From NCBI GenBank assembly GCA_026018925.1, contig JAKSZU010000003.1, positions 185,101,505-185,165,504 on the forward strand: a DNA stretch of 64,000 nucleotides, read 5' to 3'. This stretch comes from Tupaia tana (Eukaryota > Chordata > Mammalia > Scandentia > Tupaiidae). The translations under genes were made by a program, and so were the position numbers. Shown one piece after another: positions 45,835-57,299 of this stretch; the first letter of the stretch is position 1; every line of letters starts with the position of its first letter. The notes beneath the pieces are model-generated. The model was not told the DNA's origin. It ran no database searches and was given only the letters and a program-made list of their open reading frames with translations.

Positions 45835-46250
45835 TCGTGTGGTTCCCAGGGTTAGTATCATCCAGAAACTTGTTAGAAATGCAGATTCTATGGCCACACC
45901 ATAGACTTATTGAATCAAAAACTCTGGTAAGGGGGACCAGCAGTTAGCATAATGGCTATGTCACTGGTCTCCCACGTAGTCAACCGCGGTTCGAGTCTTG
46001 GACCTGGTGGCTTAAACTCATGCCGGGCACGTGTGCGTGCATACCCAGGATCCCGAGAATGGAGGAGAAGGGATTGCTGTGTGGCCAACCCCCCTGGGGG
46101 GTGATTTCTCGCTTTCTGTCTCTATGTCTCTCTCTCTGTCTGGCGAGCGCACGCGCCCTATAGCAAAAACCTCTAAAAAAAAAAAAAACTCTGATAAGGT
46201 AGAGACCTGAAGTTTGTAATTAACAAACCTTCCAGATTGTTCTGAAACAC
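45835..46250 (+). mobile_element. MER5A DNA transposon, split by a SINE
   Basis: GTGTGGTTCCCAGGGTTAGT, AACTTGTTAGAAATGCAGAT and ATAGACTTATTGAATCAAAA lie left of the SINE. GTAGAGACCTGAAGTTTG and AACAAACCTTCCAGATTGTT lie right of it. The order is that of MER5A. Confidence 0.82.
45933..46183 (+). mobile_element. Long tRNA-derived SINE, innermost of three nested repeats
   Basis: CpG-rich copy (GGCGAGCGCACGCGCCCTAT) with duplication AACTCTGGTAAGG and AACTCTGATAAGG. It has a small deletion in the body (GATCCCGAGAATGGAGG). Youngest layer of the nest. Confidence 0.95.
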
Positions 46251-46399
46251 AATGCCTCGGACAAATTATTCAACCTCTTGGAGCCTTGGTTTATTTATGA
46301 CATGGCTCTAATAACCCACCTTGCTTCAAATGTTTGCTATGAATATCAGTCTGAAGGCTCTTGCAGAGTTACAGATGGCACATCAACTGTTAAATTGAA

Positions 46400-48225
46400 G
46401 AGAATGTGATGAAAACACAGATGTGGGTGGGTTTAACAAAGCCTACTCCCGAGGCTAGGGTCAATCATCCACAGTATCTAATATGGGCCAGAAGGAATGG
46501 AAGTTGAAGAGATATCCACAATGTGCATTATATGTGTATTATAACACCTACAATTGTTTCAGCTTTCCTATATATATTTGCCCTCCTCTCATTGGACTGT
46601 GAGTTCTCTAAGAGCAGAGATCATGCCATCTAAATTTATTCTTCTATCCCTTGCATATAGTAGGTTACCAGTTCATGTTTGGGTAAAGGATCACATAAGT
46701 TAAAAAAAAAATCTGAATTGTTTTTACACCTAAGAAAAGAAAGGAGAGAGCTGACAATGAGTAGCAATGCCTCCTGCCATGAACAAGCCCGCGAGATTTG
46801 TCACCGGCCCAGAGCAAATTGTTCCAGTTCCTTCCTTAGATTTCTGCCTCTTTTAAAACAAAGGCATAATGCATGAGGCTAAAGATGGAGTCTCAGGCAG
46901 CACTCCTTTTCTGGATATTGCTATTTCAAGCTTCCTTCTGCTGGGCCCACAGCACCATTGTGATGTATATCTGTCTCACGAGAAAACAAACCCTGTTCTG
47001 GGGTTGATCTGTTTGGTAATTGTAGTACCTTAGTTAGGTCAATGAAAAGATGGAAAAGTAAATGGTTTCCCATAACTTACTGGGCAAATTACTCCTCGAT
47101 TTACCTATGAGTACACTGAGAGTCAGAGAACTCATTAGTTAGTCCAAAGCAACATTGTACTCAAGGGCCTAATTATAATTCAGAAGAATATGACTATCCT
47201 GGTAGATTTAGGCAAAATATTTCAACTGATCTCTCTTATCTCTCTAATTAACACAGGTTGGGTTGTGTTCAATTAAGCAGATTATATTCATACTGTTGGT
47301 CCGCCTTGTGACAGAAACCCCTTCAGCACCTAGATTTGACCCTTTGCGTTCCTCAGTAGCCCCACATTATTTTTTCTTCCTTTCTATATAGACATTCACT
47401 TTTCTCCCAGAAAGTCTTTCTCTAGTTCAACTTTCAGCTTCTCTATTTAATTAGCAATGGCCAGTATATGTTCAGGAAATATTTAGTTCTAGTTCTAGTC
47501 CCATTTGAATTACCATTTAGTTCTGCTATCTGCCTCTCTCTACCCAATTGATACTTATTTTGGTTCTGCTGTCCACTGTAGCATACTTACTATCTCTCTC
47601 TCCAGTGTTTTTATAATTCTGGCTAAATACTTCAATATGATCTTCCAGAATCTACTCCCTATTTGGTTAATTATTCGAATTTGTCAAAAATCACATTCCC
47701 CATGACCAAAAAGCCTGGTCATTTTCTATTGTCCCCTCTGCCTGCAGTCAAGGTTAGCTTCCTGGGAGTATTTACCCAGAGCCTTGAGTGGTTCAAGATA
47801 CTATCCTTAGCCTCTTACTTGCACTTGATAATATTAGTAAACCTGTGAATACTGTCAAATCCAACACCATATTTTTCTCTCATTATCTTAACTTCACAGC
47901 AGCCTTGCAGAGCCAACCCCCGTCTGTCCCCCAAAACCTTGTTTTATTCTTCTGTAAATCCAGCTTTCTTCCCAGCTCACTGTCTTTTGCCAGCTCCTTC
48001 TCTTGGACTTGATATCTGAATGCTATGGTATCTCAGAGCTCCACTCCTGCCCTCCTCTTCTCCATACATATCCCTTTCTCTCTCCCTAAGACATCATGGA
48101 ATTGGATTTAGGACTTTAGTGGAGGAACAGTACCATTGATATCAAGATCTAGATAGATTTGAGTAAGGATTTCTGGAAAAAGAGTAGATCAAATGTCACC
48201 AGATTATACAGAGTAAGAATTCAAG
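46400..48225. other. No gene; L2-like relics near 46570-46690 and 47330-48110
   Basis: GACTGTGAGTTCTCTAAGAG and CTTGCATATAGTAGGT resemble an L2 3' end. 47.66-47.98 kb (TGTCCCCTCTGCCTGCAGTC, TTCTGTAAATCCAGC) is consistent with sense L2 body. Frames of 61-74 codons there are chance. Confidence 0.45.
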
Positions 48226-48230
48226 TGTGG

Positions 48231-48475
48231 GGAACCAGCAGATGATATACCAGTTACATCGCTGGACTCCCACATAGTTGACCATGGTTCAAGTCCTGGA
48301 CCCAGTGCCTTAAAACTCATGCCAGGTGCATGTGTGTTTGTGCACAAAATCCCAAAAGGAGACTGGCAGAGAAGGAATTGTGGCATGGCTATCCCACTGG
48401 GGGATGATTTCTTGCTTTCTGTCTCTCTGATGAGCACATCTGCCCTATAGCAAAAATCTCTCAAAATAAATAAAT
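48231..48475 (+). mobile_element. Long tRNA-derived SINE (old)
   Basis: Most CpGs decayed; shortened CT-rich stretch (TCTGTCTCTCTGATGAGC); (AAAT)n tail. The head keeps GGTTCAAGTCCTGGACC. Confidence 0.9.
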
Positions 48476-48479
48476 AAGT

Positions 48480-49500
48480 AAAATGTGGAAGTTTTGGACA
48501 AAGTTGCCCACACAGGTCTTGTCATCACCTAAAAAACATGGCGGGCAGTGGGGTAAAAAACCCATGAGCCAAGTTCCAAATTATTTGATCAATTTTGAGA
48601 AAAGACTGGAGACATAGTATGAGAGAGTCTAATGGTAAGAACCAAATATGGAGCTGAAATGAACTTGGGACCTGAGGAGTGTAACAATCTTACTATTCAG
48701 TTCCTGATATTGTCAGTCACTATGGACTCTTCTCATCCAAACCACTCATAGTAATTTAATTAACATACATTTATGACATGTGATTTTATTCACCTTTCAA
48801 TAAATATGTCAAAGTATATAGTTTGTGCTGTTCTCTGTCATTGGAAATATTATAAGCTATGGTCTCCAGAAAAGTAGAAACTAGGTCATATATACTTCCA
48901 GCATTGCCCATCCATGCAACCTGATACAACCAGTAAACTAGCACCTAGCACAGATCTGGACAAGAGAGGCTTAATAAGTATTAATATGCTTGTGGAAATA
49001 GTATTCTCTCTTCCCTCAGAGTGTAAATGCATTTTTTGTTGAGAGTTCACTGTACCTTCTTTTCCCATAAGTAATATCCAGCCCATCTGGACAGATCCAG
49101 TGCAGCCATGGACTCAAACTGACAAATTGGGACTGAGGGCCAAAGGGTGCTGTCCTCCCCCTTTACTGTGAGTCTAGCTTTGTGTATCCTGGTTCTTAAT
49201 CATCTTATGGACAAACTAACCTGGGAGGGTATTTGTCTCTAAGCTCAGGAAAGTGTTGAGAACCATTCCATTCTTCTCAGTTTGTGGAAAGGGAGAGGGC
49301 ATCATCCATGACTAGAACACTGAGGCCTACCAACCTTGACCCAGAACTTCAGCTGATTTTTACAAATTCTAGCAATCCAAGAAATAAATGAAACAGTCTC
49401 TACTGCTCAACTTATTATACATGTTTTCTTTTCTTTTCATTTGGTAAATCATATTGGAAAAAAATTTGAATAGCCTCAGGCATTTATTCAAAAACATTTG
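48480..49500. other. No recognisable feature
   Basis: Unassigned; a faint L2-like trace near 48930-48990 (GCACCTAGCACAGATC). Confidence 0.35.
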
Positions 49501-49506
49501 TTACAG

Positions 49507-49785
49507 GACCAGCATATGGCATAATGGTTACATCGCTGGACTCCCACGTCGCCAACCACAGTTCGAGTCCTGGACCCAGTGGCTTGACATTCATACCAGG
49601 CATGTGTATGTGTGTGTGTGCGCGTGTGTGTGTGTTCCTAAAATCCCTAGAGGACAATGGAGGAGAAAGGATTATGGCATGGCCATTCCCCCTGGAGGGT
49701 GATTTCTCACTTTGTATCTTTCTGTCTCTGTCTCTCCAGTGAGCACATGCACCCTATAGCAAAAAGAAAATAATAATAATAATTT
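49507..49785 (+). mobile_element. Long tRNA-derived SINE with internal GT expansion
   Basis: Head with GTTCGAGTCCTGGACC. The alternating TGTGCGTGC motif of the body has expanded into (GT)n near 49602-49636. Tail is (AAT)n. Confidence 0.92.
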
Positions 49786-49873
49786 TTGCATTCCTAATAC
49801 CTGCTACACATTATGCTAGTTAGATAACAGAGATTAAGAAAATACATAACCTTCAAATAAGGAGTTTATAATT

Positions 49874-49878
<5 letters not shown>

Positions 49879-49911
<33 letters not shown>

Positions 49912-49922
49912 TGTGTGTGTTC
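49879..49922. repeat. (GT)n microsatellite
   Basis: About 20 GT units with one AC interruption. Confidence 0.97.
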
Positions 49923-49924
49923 GT

Positions 49925-50475
49925 AAAGGAAACTGAAGCTAGCAGCCTGTAACAGAGAAGCAAACAATAGATTTGGTAAACCCATATGAATTTTCAGGAC
50001 TACAAAGGAATGGAACCTATCTCAGAGTGGAGTGTGCTAAAAGGTTCCCACAGGACCTGACCCTGGACTGTGTAGTAGAATGAATAGGTGGTAACCAGCA
50101 GAATCTGGGGTTCTAGATAGAGCCTGTGCTAAGGCACAGGGGTGAGAGAGTATGGTGTATTATGGGAACTACCTCAGTCTCACATATTTTCTTATTTCCG
50201 CTTGCATCTGAGTGTTCTGGACATGAACATTATCTGAGTTAGCTTCCTTGGTTTTGATTTACAACTGTATAAGATGGCTAGTAGTGTGATTTCAGTTTAA
50301 GAGTCAGAAGTGGAAAAGATCATTGAAAAAACAATTTAGAAGCAATGGAGTTTTTGAAGATTCTACAATTCATCAGGACTCATGTAGAGTTCTAGTAGAG
50401 AAAACAGAAAGAATTCACTTTTCTTTCTTCTTCTTTCAGCCTAGGTAAAGAAGATGGAAAGTTAAATAGTACTTA
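49925..50475. other. No recognisable feature
   Basis: Unassigned spacer between a GT microsatellite and an LTR-type repeat. Confidence 0.4.
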
Positions 50476-50477
50476 TA

Positions 50478-50960
50478 TTAGTCAGGGTTCTCCAGAGAAA
50501 TAGTAGAGTGTGTGTGTGGAAGAAATCTCATAATACACTCTTTGCAACTGGAGAAGCAAACATGTGGTACCATTCAGTCCAAGTTTGAAGGACTGAGAAC
50601 TAGAAGAGTCAACGATGCAGCTCTCAGTCTCAGACCACAGGCCTGGGAACGAGGTGAGTGGGTGGTAGTGTTGTAAGCCGGAGTTGAACAACTTGGGAAA
50701 CAGAACTCTGAATGTGTGTGGGGAGGAGTAGATGTCTAGGTCAAGGAATGAAAGAGACATGCACCCTTTCTCCAGCTTTTTGTTCTGTTTAGGGCCTCAA
50801 GAGATTGGATGATGTTGCCAGAGTTGGTAGAGGCAGATTTTCTACTGATTCAAATACTAATCTTTTCCAGAAACACCCTCATAGACATATCCAGAAAATA
50901 ATATTTTACTAAGTCCTTGGGCATCCCTTAGCCCAGTCATTAACCATCACAGCACTTGTT
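50478..50960 (-). mobile_element. LTR-type repeat, antisense, second copy
   Basis: Starts TTAGTCAGGGTTCTCCAGAG AAATAG and ends CAGTCATTAACCATCACA, the two termini of the same old LTR-like family as at 20.7 kb. Complete end to end at about 480 bp. Confidence 0.65.
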
Positions 50961-50964
50961 TATC

Positions 50965-52235
50965 CTGTTGATTCATTTGGTCTGTATTTGACAGACTTTA
51001 GAGGTAAAGCCGCAGCAGCAGCCCTCTTAGGCATTAACACACTTGTGCAATTTAACAAGCATGTACTACAGGCCTTCTTTGTACCAGACATGATTCTAAG
51101 CATTGTAGATACAAAAATAAAGAAGGAATGTTTTGAACCCTCTCATCAGGATGAGTCACCTTTTTAATACAGTTACCCCCAAAATCAAGATCATTGAAGA
51201 TAGCCGCCCAAGACTATAGGCTGGGAAGACATTAGCAGCCACTTGATCCAAGTTTTATCAGGAGTAGGGCACTTCCTGGAAACTCTGGGCTCTGAAGCTT
51301 CATGATTAACATAAGATCAAGTTCACCGAGTAATTGCTGTATACCCAAGGAAGTGAATGAAATAGTCCTAAAATTCTCTGACATTCCTGTACTTCTGTAG
51401 CTGCCTGTTACATTGTTTCCCCTATCACTTGGAAATTTGGATGCCAGCTTTCTTAGTCAAAGTGACATAAACAAATCTCTTTTCCACCCCCACCACTCAC
51501 CCAGCACTGTCTGTGCATTTTGAATTTATGGCTGCATTTCTATTAGTTCCCAACTGTATTCACTAGATTAAAGCTGCATCAGAAATTGGATTTTTTTCTA
51601 CTTTTGCCCCTGAAGAGTCTAATAAAAACATAACCCAATAAATCTGGCAAATTAGCAATAAGATCTCAAACTTTAGGGCATATGTGCAACTATGCTGTTG
51701 AGGAAGAAATGTAAAACAATCAACACCTGAACCAATCAGATTACATATTACTACTTATAAACAGAAAGAATGAAAGACAATTCTTCCATCTAAATTGAAC
51801 CAAGTTCACCACAAGGAAAAAAAAGTCTCAGAAGTAGAGAATATTATTATTTTATTTCCTATGTAGTTACCATAACCTTATGTAAAATAAAACAGCTTGA
51901 AAAGTCATTTTAAAATTTTTTTCACACAAAAGTTGAGAACTTGGACAAATGTGGGTTGAGGGCTATTTTCCATCATAAACTTATTGGCTGAAATATTGGG
52001 CTAAGACTGAACAAAATACCTTATTCTGATTTGTGGCCCCTTGATTGTAATGAAAAATATTTCTAAATTCATAAATAGCCCCTTAAAAAAGGAAAGTTAG
52101 GATCTGATTCATTGAAAAGCTAGTGAGTATTCAAATGACTGAAATCCATTTAATTTGAAAGGATTAACTGAAGAGCACTGGGCCATAAGGCAGCTTCTTG
52201 TTTGGGGGGCTGTAATTTAGTAAGTTATAAGTAAT
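50965..52235. other. No gene; L2-like scrap near 51050-51140
   Basis: AAGCATGTACTACAGGCCTT and CATGATTCTAAGCATTG look like antisense L2 or MIR. The rest is unassigned. Confidence 0.4.
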
Positions 52236-52250
52236 CAACCTCCCTGTCTT

Positions 52251-52521
52251 TTTTTTTTTCTTTTTTCTTGGAGAGATTTTTTGCTATAGGGCGCGTGCGC
52301 TCGCCAGACAGACAGAGAGAGACAGAGAGACAAAAAGCGAAAAATCACCCCCCAGAGGGGATGGCCACACTACAATCTCTTCTCCTCCATTCTCCTCTCA
52401 GGATCTTGGGCACACACGCACACGCGCCCAGGGTGAGTTTAAGCCACCGGGTCCAGGACTCGAACCACGATCGACTGCGTGGGAGTCCAGCGACATAGCC
52501 ATTACACTAACTGATGGTCCC
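52251..52521 (-). mobile_element. Long tRNA-derived SINE, young
   Basis: CpG-rich (CTATAGGGCGCGTGCGCTCG) with duplication TCAACCTCCCTGTCTT and TCAACCTCTCTGTCTT (52235-52250 and 52522-52537). Confidence 0.96.
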
Positions 52522-52539
52522 TCAACCTCTCTGTCTTCA

Positions 52540-53300
52540 TCCTCCATCTCTCCCTAAAATATTTCCCTTTCCTTACAAGGGATTTCAGTCTGTGTCTAAA
52601 GTAGCCATTATAGACTTAAAAATCAAAGCAAAACAAATGAAACTAAACACTTAGCTCCATAAACCATCTACATATATTTAAAAAAAAAATACAGAGTTGA
52701 AATATAAATGCCTTGTGGCTTTTTTTAGATCCTCACCCTTGCACTCAGCCTTCATTCAGAAGGTTCCAGGCTCTTGGCTGCTCATTCAGTGGTAAAAGAC
52801 ATAGTCCTTGCTCTGAAGAGGTCACAGACAGATCTTCCCTTTGTAGGCAGATCTGTGGAGGAAGAAACTTTGTAGACACTCTACTGCCTACCCACAATAT
52901 GCAATATGCACCTTTATCTTATTTTCTTTTATCTCAAGCCTACATTTTCATAAAAGCTCTATGACAGTCCTACCACTTTTATAAAACATTTTCTGAGCTC
53001 ACTTTCTTTCCCTGCTGTGAGCAATCTAATCTGTTTTGCCCTTTCAACATGTCACGGTTCCTACTCTAAATTGTGACATGAATTGTATTATTATTATTAT
53101 CATTATTTGACATTTAAAATTTCTTGTGATTGGTTTATTTTTCCAAATGATATTTTTTATGGCAAAGACATCGTAATCTATGCTTTTTGGAATCTTTCAC
53201 CTAACTTAGATGGTATATACTATGTCTAGCAGATGCTCAATGACTATTTTTTAAAGGAAGGAAGGTCAGTAATAAGGAAGGGAGGAAGGTTGGAAGCTTC
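52540..53300. other. No recognisable feature
   Basis: Unassigned. An 83-codon frame at 52713 has no support. Confidence 0.4.
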
Positions 53301-53307
53301 CTATATA

Positions 53308-53384
53308 TTAGGTTGTCGGGAAACTCATGAACTTATGGCATATTTTTCTATGCAAAAATGTGTTATGACTTTCCAGACAACCAA
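53308..53384. mobile_element. 77-bp palindromic MITE with TA target site
   Basis: Left TTAGGTTGTCGGGAAACTCA and the inverse of the right end (TTGGTTGTCTGGAAAGTCAT) are near-perfect inverted repeats; TA flanks both. Size and TTAGGTTG start recall MADE1, the 80-bp relative of Hsmar1, but the remaining sequence differs. No coding capacity. Confidence 0.82.
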
Positions 53385-53518
53385 TAGTAATCAAGTACTA
53401 TTAGAAAGTCTCACAAAAGGCTATAGAACTAATGAGAATCACGATGGATGCCAGGTAAGTAAACGATGTTGCGGTAACATTGAATTTGCTTCATAAACCA
53501 GAAAAGTGAGTTTAGTGG

Positions 53519-53772
53519 ACCAACCCTGCAGCCTAATGGTTAAGAGAGCTAGATTCTTCAAGGCTGACTGGGGTTCAAATCCCAGCACTGGTTGCTTGAA
53601 TTTTTGCTGGCCTGTGTGGATACATGCTCAATAATCTTGATAAAACAGAGAAATGAAGAAGGGCTTGGGGTGTGACCATGGCTCAGTGGGCATTCGGGAG
53701 GTGATTTTTCCTTTGCCTCTTTCTCACTTAGTGAGTGTATATAATCTCTGGCAATAAAAAAAAAAAGGGGGG
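53519..53772 (+). mobile_element. SINE family D (long-family relative with a better tRNA head)
   Basis: Starts GACCAACCCTGCAGCCTAAT; B box GGGTTCAAATCCCAGC with a pairable T-arm (CTGGG...CCCAG). The body parallels the long family block by block: GAAGAAGGGCTTGGGGTG, GACCATGGCTC, GGAGGTGATTTTTCC, CTCTTTCTC and CTCTGGCAATAAAAA. TTTAGTGG repeats at both flanks. Confidence 0.82.
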
Positions 53773-53820
53773 GTAGATTTAGTGGCCTGTATGATGGTAG
53801 AACTTTTCATTGTTTACATT

Positions 53821-53860
53821 TGTGTGTGTACGTGTATGTGTGTGTGTATGAGAGAGAGAA
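53821..53860. repeat. GT-rich then GA-rich simple repeat
   Basis: Imperfect (GT)n into (GA)n. Confidence 0.85.
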
Positions 53861-54100
53861 AAAAAGAGAGAAAGGTATGAATAAAACAGACATACTGAAA
53901 ATATAATCCATAAAGCCTGGATCTTATATATTCAGTCACTGTAGTGTTACTAGGTTTTTGTTTTTCATAATTTTAGAATCACATATTTTTCTTACTCACT
54001 CATCCTCTTTTTCCACCTTTCCTAAGGCCTGCTATTTCTGAGCCGAATAGTATATGCTATTATGAATGATTGGCACCAGAAAATGTCAGTTGTCAGCAAA

Positions 54101-54372
54101 ATTTTTTTTTTTTTCTTTTTTTGGAGAGGTTTTTGCTATAGGGCGCGTGCGCTCGCCAGACAGACAGAGAGAGACAGAGAGATAGAAAGCAGGAAATCAC
54201 CCCCCAGGGGGGATGGCCACGCCGCAATCCCTTCTCCTCCATTCTCCTCTCGGGATCTTGGGCACGCACGCACATGCGCCTGGCGTGAGTTTAAGTCGCC
54301 GGGTCTGGGACTCGAACCGCGGTCGACTACGTGGGAGTCCAGCGACATAGCCATTACGCTAACTGCTGGTCC
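54101..54372 (-). mobile_element. Long tRNA-derived SINE, youngest-looking copy
   Basis: Closest to a consensus: GGCGCGTGCGCTCGCC, CACCCCCCAGGGGGG, GGACTCGAACCGCGGTCGAC and TTACGCTAACTGCTGG all intact. Perfect 14-bp duplication CAGTTGTCAGCAAA (54087-54100 and 54373-54386). Confidence 0.97.
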
Positions 54373-54389
54373 CAGTTGTCAGCAAATTG

Positions 54390-56380
54390 ATACTAGTTGG
54401 TGTAAGTGCATATGGGTGTCTAGCCCAGAATCCCAGCTCCACTGGTGAGAGGGGATCTTGGAAGTTATAGAGACAGCTGTCCTTCACAATAAATGTTAGG
54501 AAACATAATTTGTAACCCTTCCAAGTAGTATGCCTTCAGCAAGAAAAAAGGTTGACAGAAATGAATTAGCAATTCAGCTGTTATTTGGGTAATCTGGTTA
54601 ATATGTACAGTTAAGCAAGATTACTGAACTGCTGATGGACTTCGACATTTAGGACAGAACTCAGGCTAAGTGGGCACTGAGAAACCACTTCCCCATTTTT
54701 GGGCTTCAAAATTTTGGAGCAAGAGGCAGTAGAATAGAACCAGTGTGTCTTTGACTATAGGAGAACAACATGCTCTACACTTTTTTGAGAATGTGAGACA
54801 GGGAGGCAGTGTATATGGAATAGAAGGTGGACAAAAAAATAAAATTGGTTGGAAATTTATGAGAAGGTTTCAAAAAGGTAAATGGTTGAAAATCAATGTT
54901 TCCCAAGCTTTAGAGAAATTGGTACTCTCAACTTCTACACACTCAACTTACAAGTATCACAAACATAAAAAGAATTGCCTGAACAGTTATGAAAATTTTA
55001 AACTTCTGGGCAATTGCAAATGGCAAGATGTAGAATTTTCTGCATAATGGGGTATCCAGCAAAGAGTGACTGAGTCAATCATTTTTCCGTAGCTAAAAAT
55101 ATTTTCCACTTTAAAAGCTGTAAGTCATTTCTGCTTCAGGGTTTACCCTTTAAGTAGGGAGTCTCCTTGTTCTGGAAGGGAATACTTTGCAAGACCCATT
55201 TGATTACACAGATGTAAAGAAAGCATTAACCCTATTTCTTAGGGGCAGCATCAGCACACTTTCTGGATCAGAGAATTTTTGCTGGGTCTGAATATTAACA
55301 TGTAGAGAGCCCTGGAGATTTTTAGTAATTGGTAGAAAATGGGGATAATGTCAGCTGACTCCTGTCACATAGTGACTGGCAGGGAGCTAGGCAAGGATCT
55401 TGCCCAACAAGGTACTCTAGAGTCCAATGTGGGTGCATTGTCTAGAGTTGCCTCCTTTGCAATAATTGGAGGACCTGCTTTATACTTCAGAAGTAACTCA
55501 GAAGAAAGCAGTGCCTTCCCAGAGGCCAGAATGGAAATGTCAGCAATGCTTGCCAGTATCTCCAAAGAGCCACTGGTCTGGAGATCATGGTGCAGAAGGA
55601 GCAGACAAAACTAAAGGAAGGCCAGCTCAAAAAGGCAAGAAGCTACAGATAACAACTCAAATGGCAGCCAGGAGCCAGAAGCCAGCTGAGGTAAGAAGAG
55701 ATCTTTTGGGCTGATTAATGGTGGATATAAAAGTACAGACTAGGGAAGAGAAATCTGTAAAAAGCCTAAACTACTTGAACTTAAATGAGATGAGAGCTGT
55801 CCATGGCAACTTGTACATCAATGAAATTATGGCATTAATTTGTAGAATCACACTATTCAGGCCTGGGACATGTGAGTTATTAATGTATCTATAATTAAGG
55901 TATTGATCCTAATATGAGGATATTCTAATCTTTACCCAAATAAGAATGTGATATGCACTTGTATAGAATACAATTTTTAAAACTGAAATAAGCACGTAAA
56001 AAATAAGGATAAAGACATTTCCCTAGTCACAGAGATGAGGGTTTTATCAATATTCTGTTAAGAAAGGAATATAAGCACTGGAATACAGTGTACAATAACG
56101 TAGCTTGTTATATTATAATTATGCGTAAGTTATTTAGTTAACGAGATATAATTCACCCCATCATGCAGAATCCTTGAAAGAATACTCGTTGATTAACTTA
56201 TAGTGGTTATGCTAAACTGGTGAACGCCTAAGACACCTAGGAAACAAACACAAAAAATAACTAGCCAAAGGTCTAGCTCTCCTCTTTTCAGAGTACATAG
56301 TCCTAAAGAATGTATGACTTGGAACAATGGAGAAGTGTTACATAATGACTTATTATTTTTGCCACATAATTCACTGGTCT
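54390..56380. other. No recognisable feature
   Basis: About 2 kb of unassigned DNA. Frames of 73-100 codons occur near 54.75, 55.34 and 55.47 kb; overlapping frames on both strands and lack of domains argue against genes. Confidence 0.4.
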
Positions 56381-56384
56381 GAAT

Positions 56385-56772
56385 GTAGCTCCCAAATTCA
56401 TAAGTGAACTTCAATCCCCATTGTAATAGTATTAAAAGTAGGGGGGGTGGCCTTTAGAAGAGATTTAGTCATAAGGGCAAAGCCCTCATGGATTGGAGTA
56501 AGGACCTTATAAAAGGGCTTAAGGAAGAGTGGGTTGGCTCTTTTTCACTCTTCTGCCATGTGCAGACACAGCTGTCATCCCCTTTTTGCTCTTCTAACCT
56601 TTCTGTCATGTGAAGACACTTAAACAGTGCCATCTTTGAGGCACTAAACTTATTGGTGCCAATCTTGTACTGCCCTGCCTTCAGAACTGTGAGAGAATAA
56701 ACCTCTGTTCTTTATAAATTACCCAGAGTTAGGTATCTTCTTAGAATGCCACAAATGGACTAAGACACATAC
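56385..56772 (+). mobile_element. MaLR-type solo LTR (MLT1-like), sense
   Basis: GCTCCCAAATTCATAAGTGA, GGTGGCCTTTAGAAGAGATT, AAGCCCTCATGGATTGG, GGACCTTATAAAAGGGCTTA, CTTCAGAACTGTGAGAGAAT and AATGGACTAAGACAC cover the whole LTR. The TATAAA-type and AATAAA signals sit at LTR-typical places. No internal viral region. Confidence 0.85.
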
Positions 56773-57074
56773 CAGTGTATTGGGGGCTCAATCACCACAT
56801 TCCCAGTTAAAAGGTCAAGCAGAAGAGTAGCAATCTGAAAGGCCCAAGACAGACAAGGTGCCTACATTACATATCTCTCCTTGGCTATCACTGGATACTT
56901 TCCCTTGTATCACTTATAATTTTTGCATTAACATTGACTTTTAGAATTAGGGAAATTTTGAACCATCTCCTGATTTTGAGAACTGGGTTACCAAAGGGCT
57001 AGATGCCCTGAAGGCATCTTTAGGAAAGGAACTTAAAATAAAATGAAGAAAATTTCACAAGTCCAGATAGTTAG

Positions 57075-57295
57075 CTCTGGCCAAGGGCAGCATGGTATAA
57101 GATTTGGAATCAAAAGTCAAGTTTTGGGTCTGTTTCCCAGTGTATGTGCATGATCTTGGGAAAACAATTTCACCTCTCTAAATCTATACTTCTCCAAATT
57201 TAAACTGAAAATGTTTATGATAACCAGAACTCAGGTTTATTCTAAATATTAAGTGGAATCATGTACTTGGAAAGCACATTGTAAACCATATTTAC
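57075..57295 (+). mobile_element. MIR-type SINE
   Basis: GCAGCATGGTATAAGATTTG, GTGCATGATCTTGGGAAAAC, CACCTCTCTAAATCTATAC and AACTGAAAATG, nearly full length. Confidence 0.8.
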
Positions 57296-57299
57296 TATT

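Larger units (their letters stand above)
45722..46400 (+). mobile_element. MIR split by MER5A
   Basis: MIR 5' part GTGTGGAGTAGTGGAAGGGG and ACTCAGTTCTGCCTGAT (45740-45810); MIR 3' part GGACAAATTATTCAACCTCT and GAGCCTTGGTTTATTTATGA (46258 onward). The missing middle is occupied by MER5A, which is itself split by a SINE. Confidence 0.75.
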
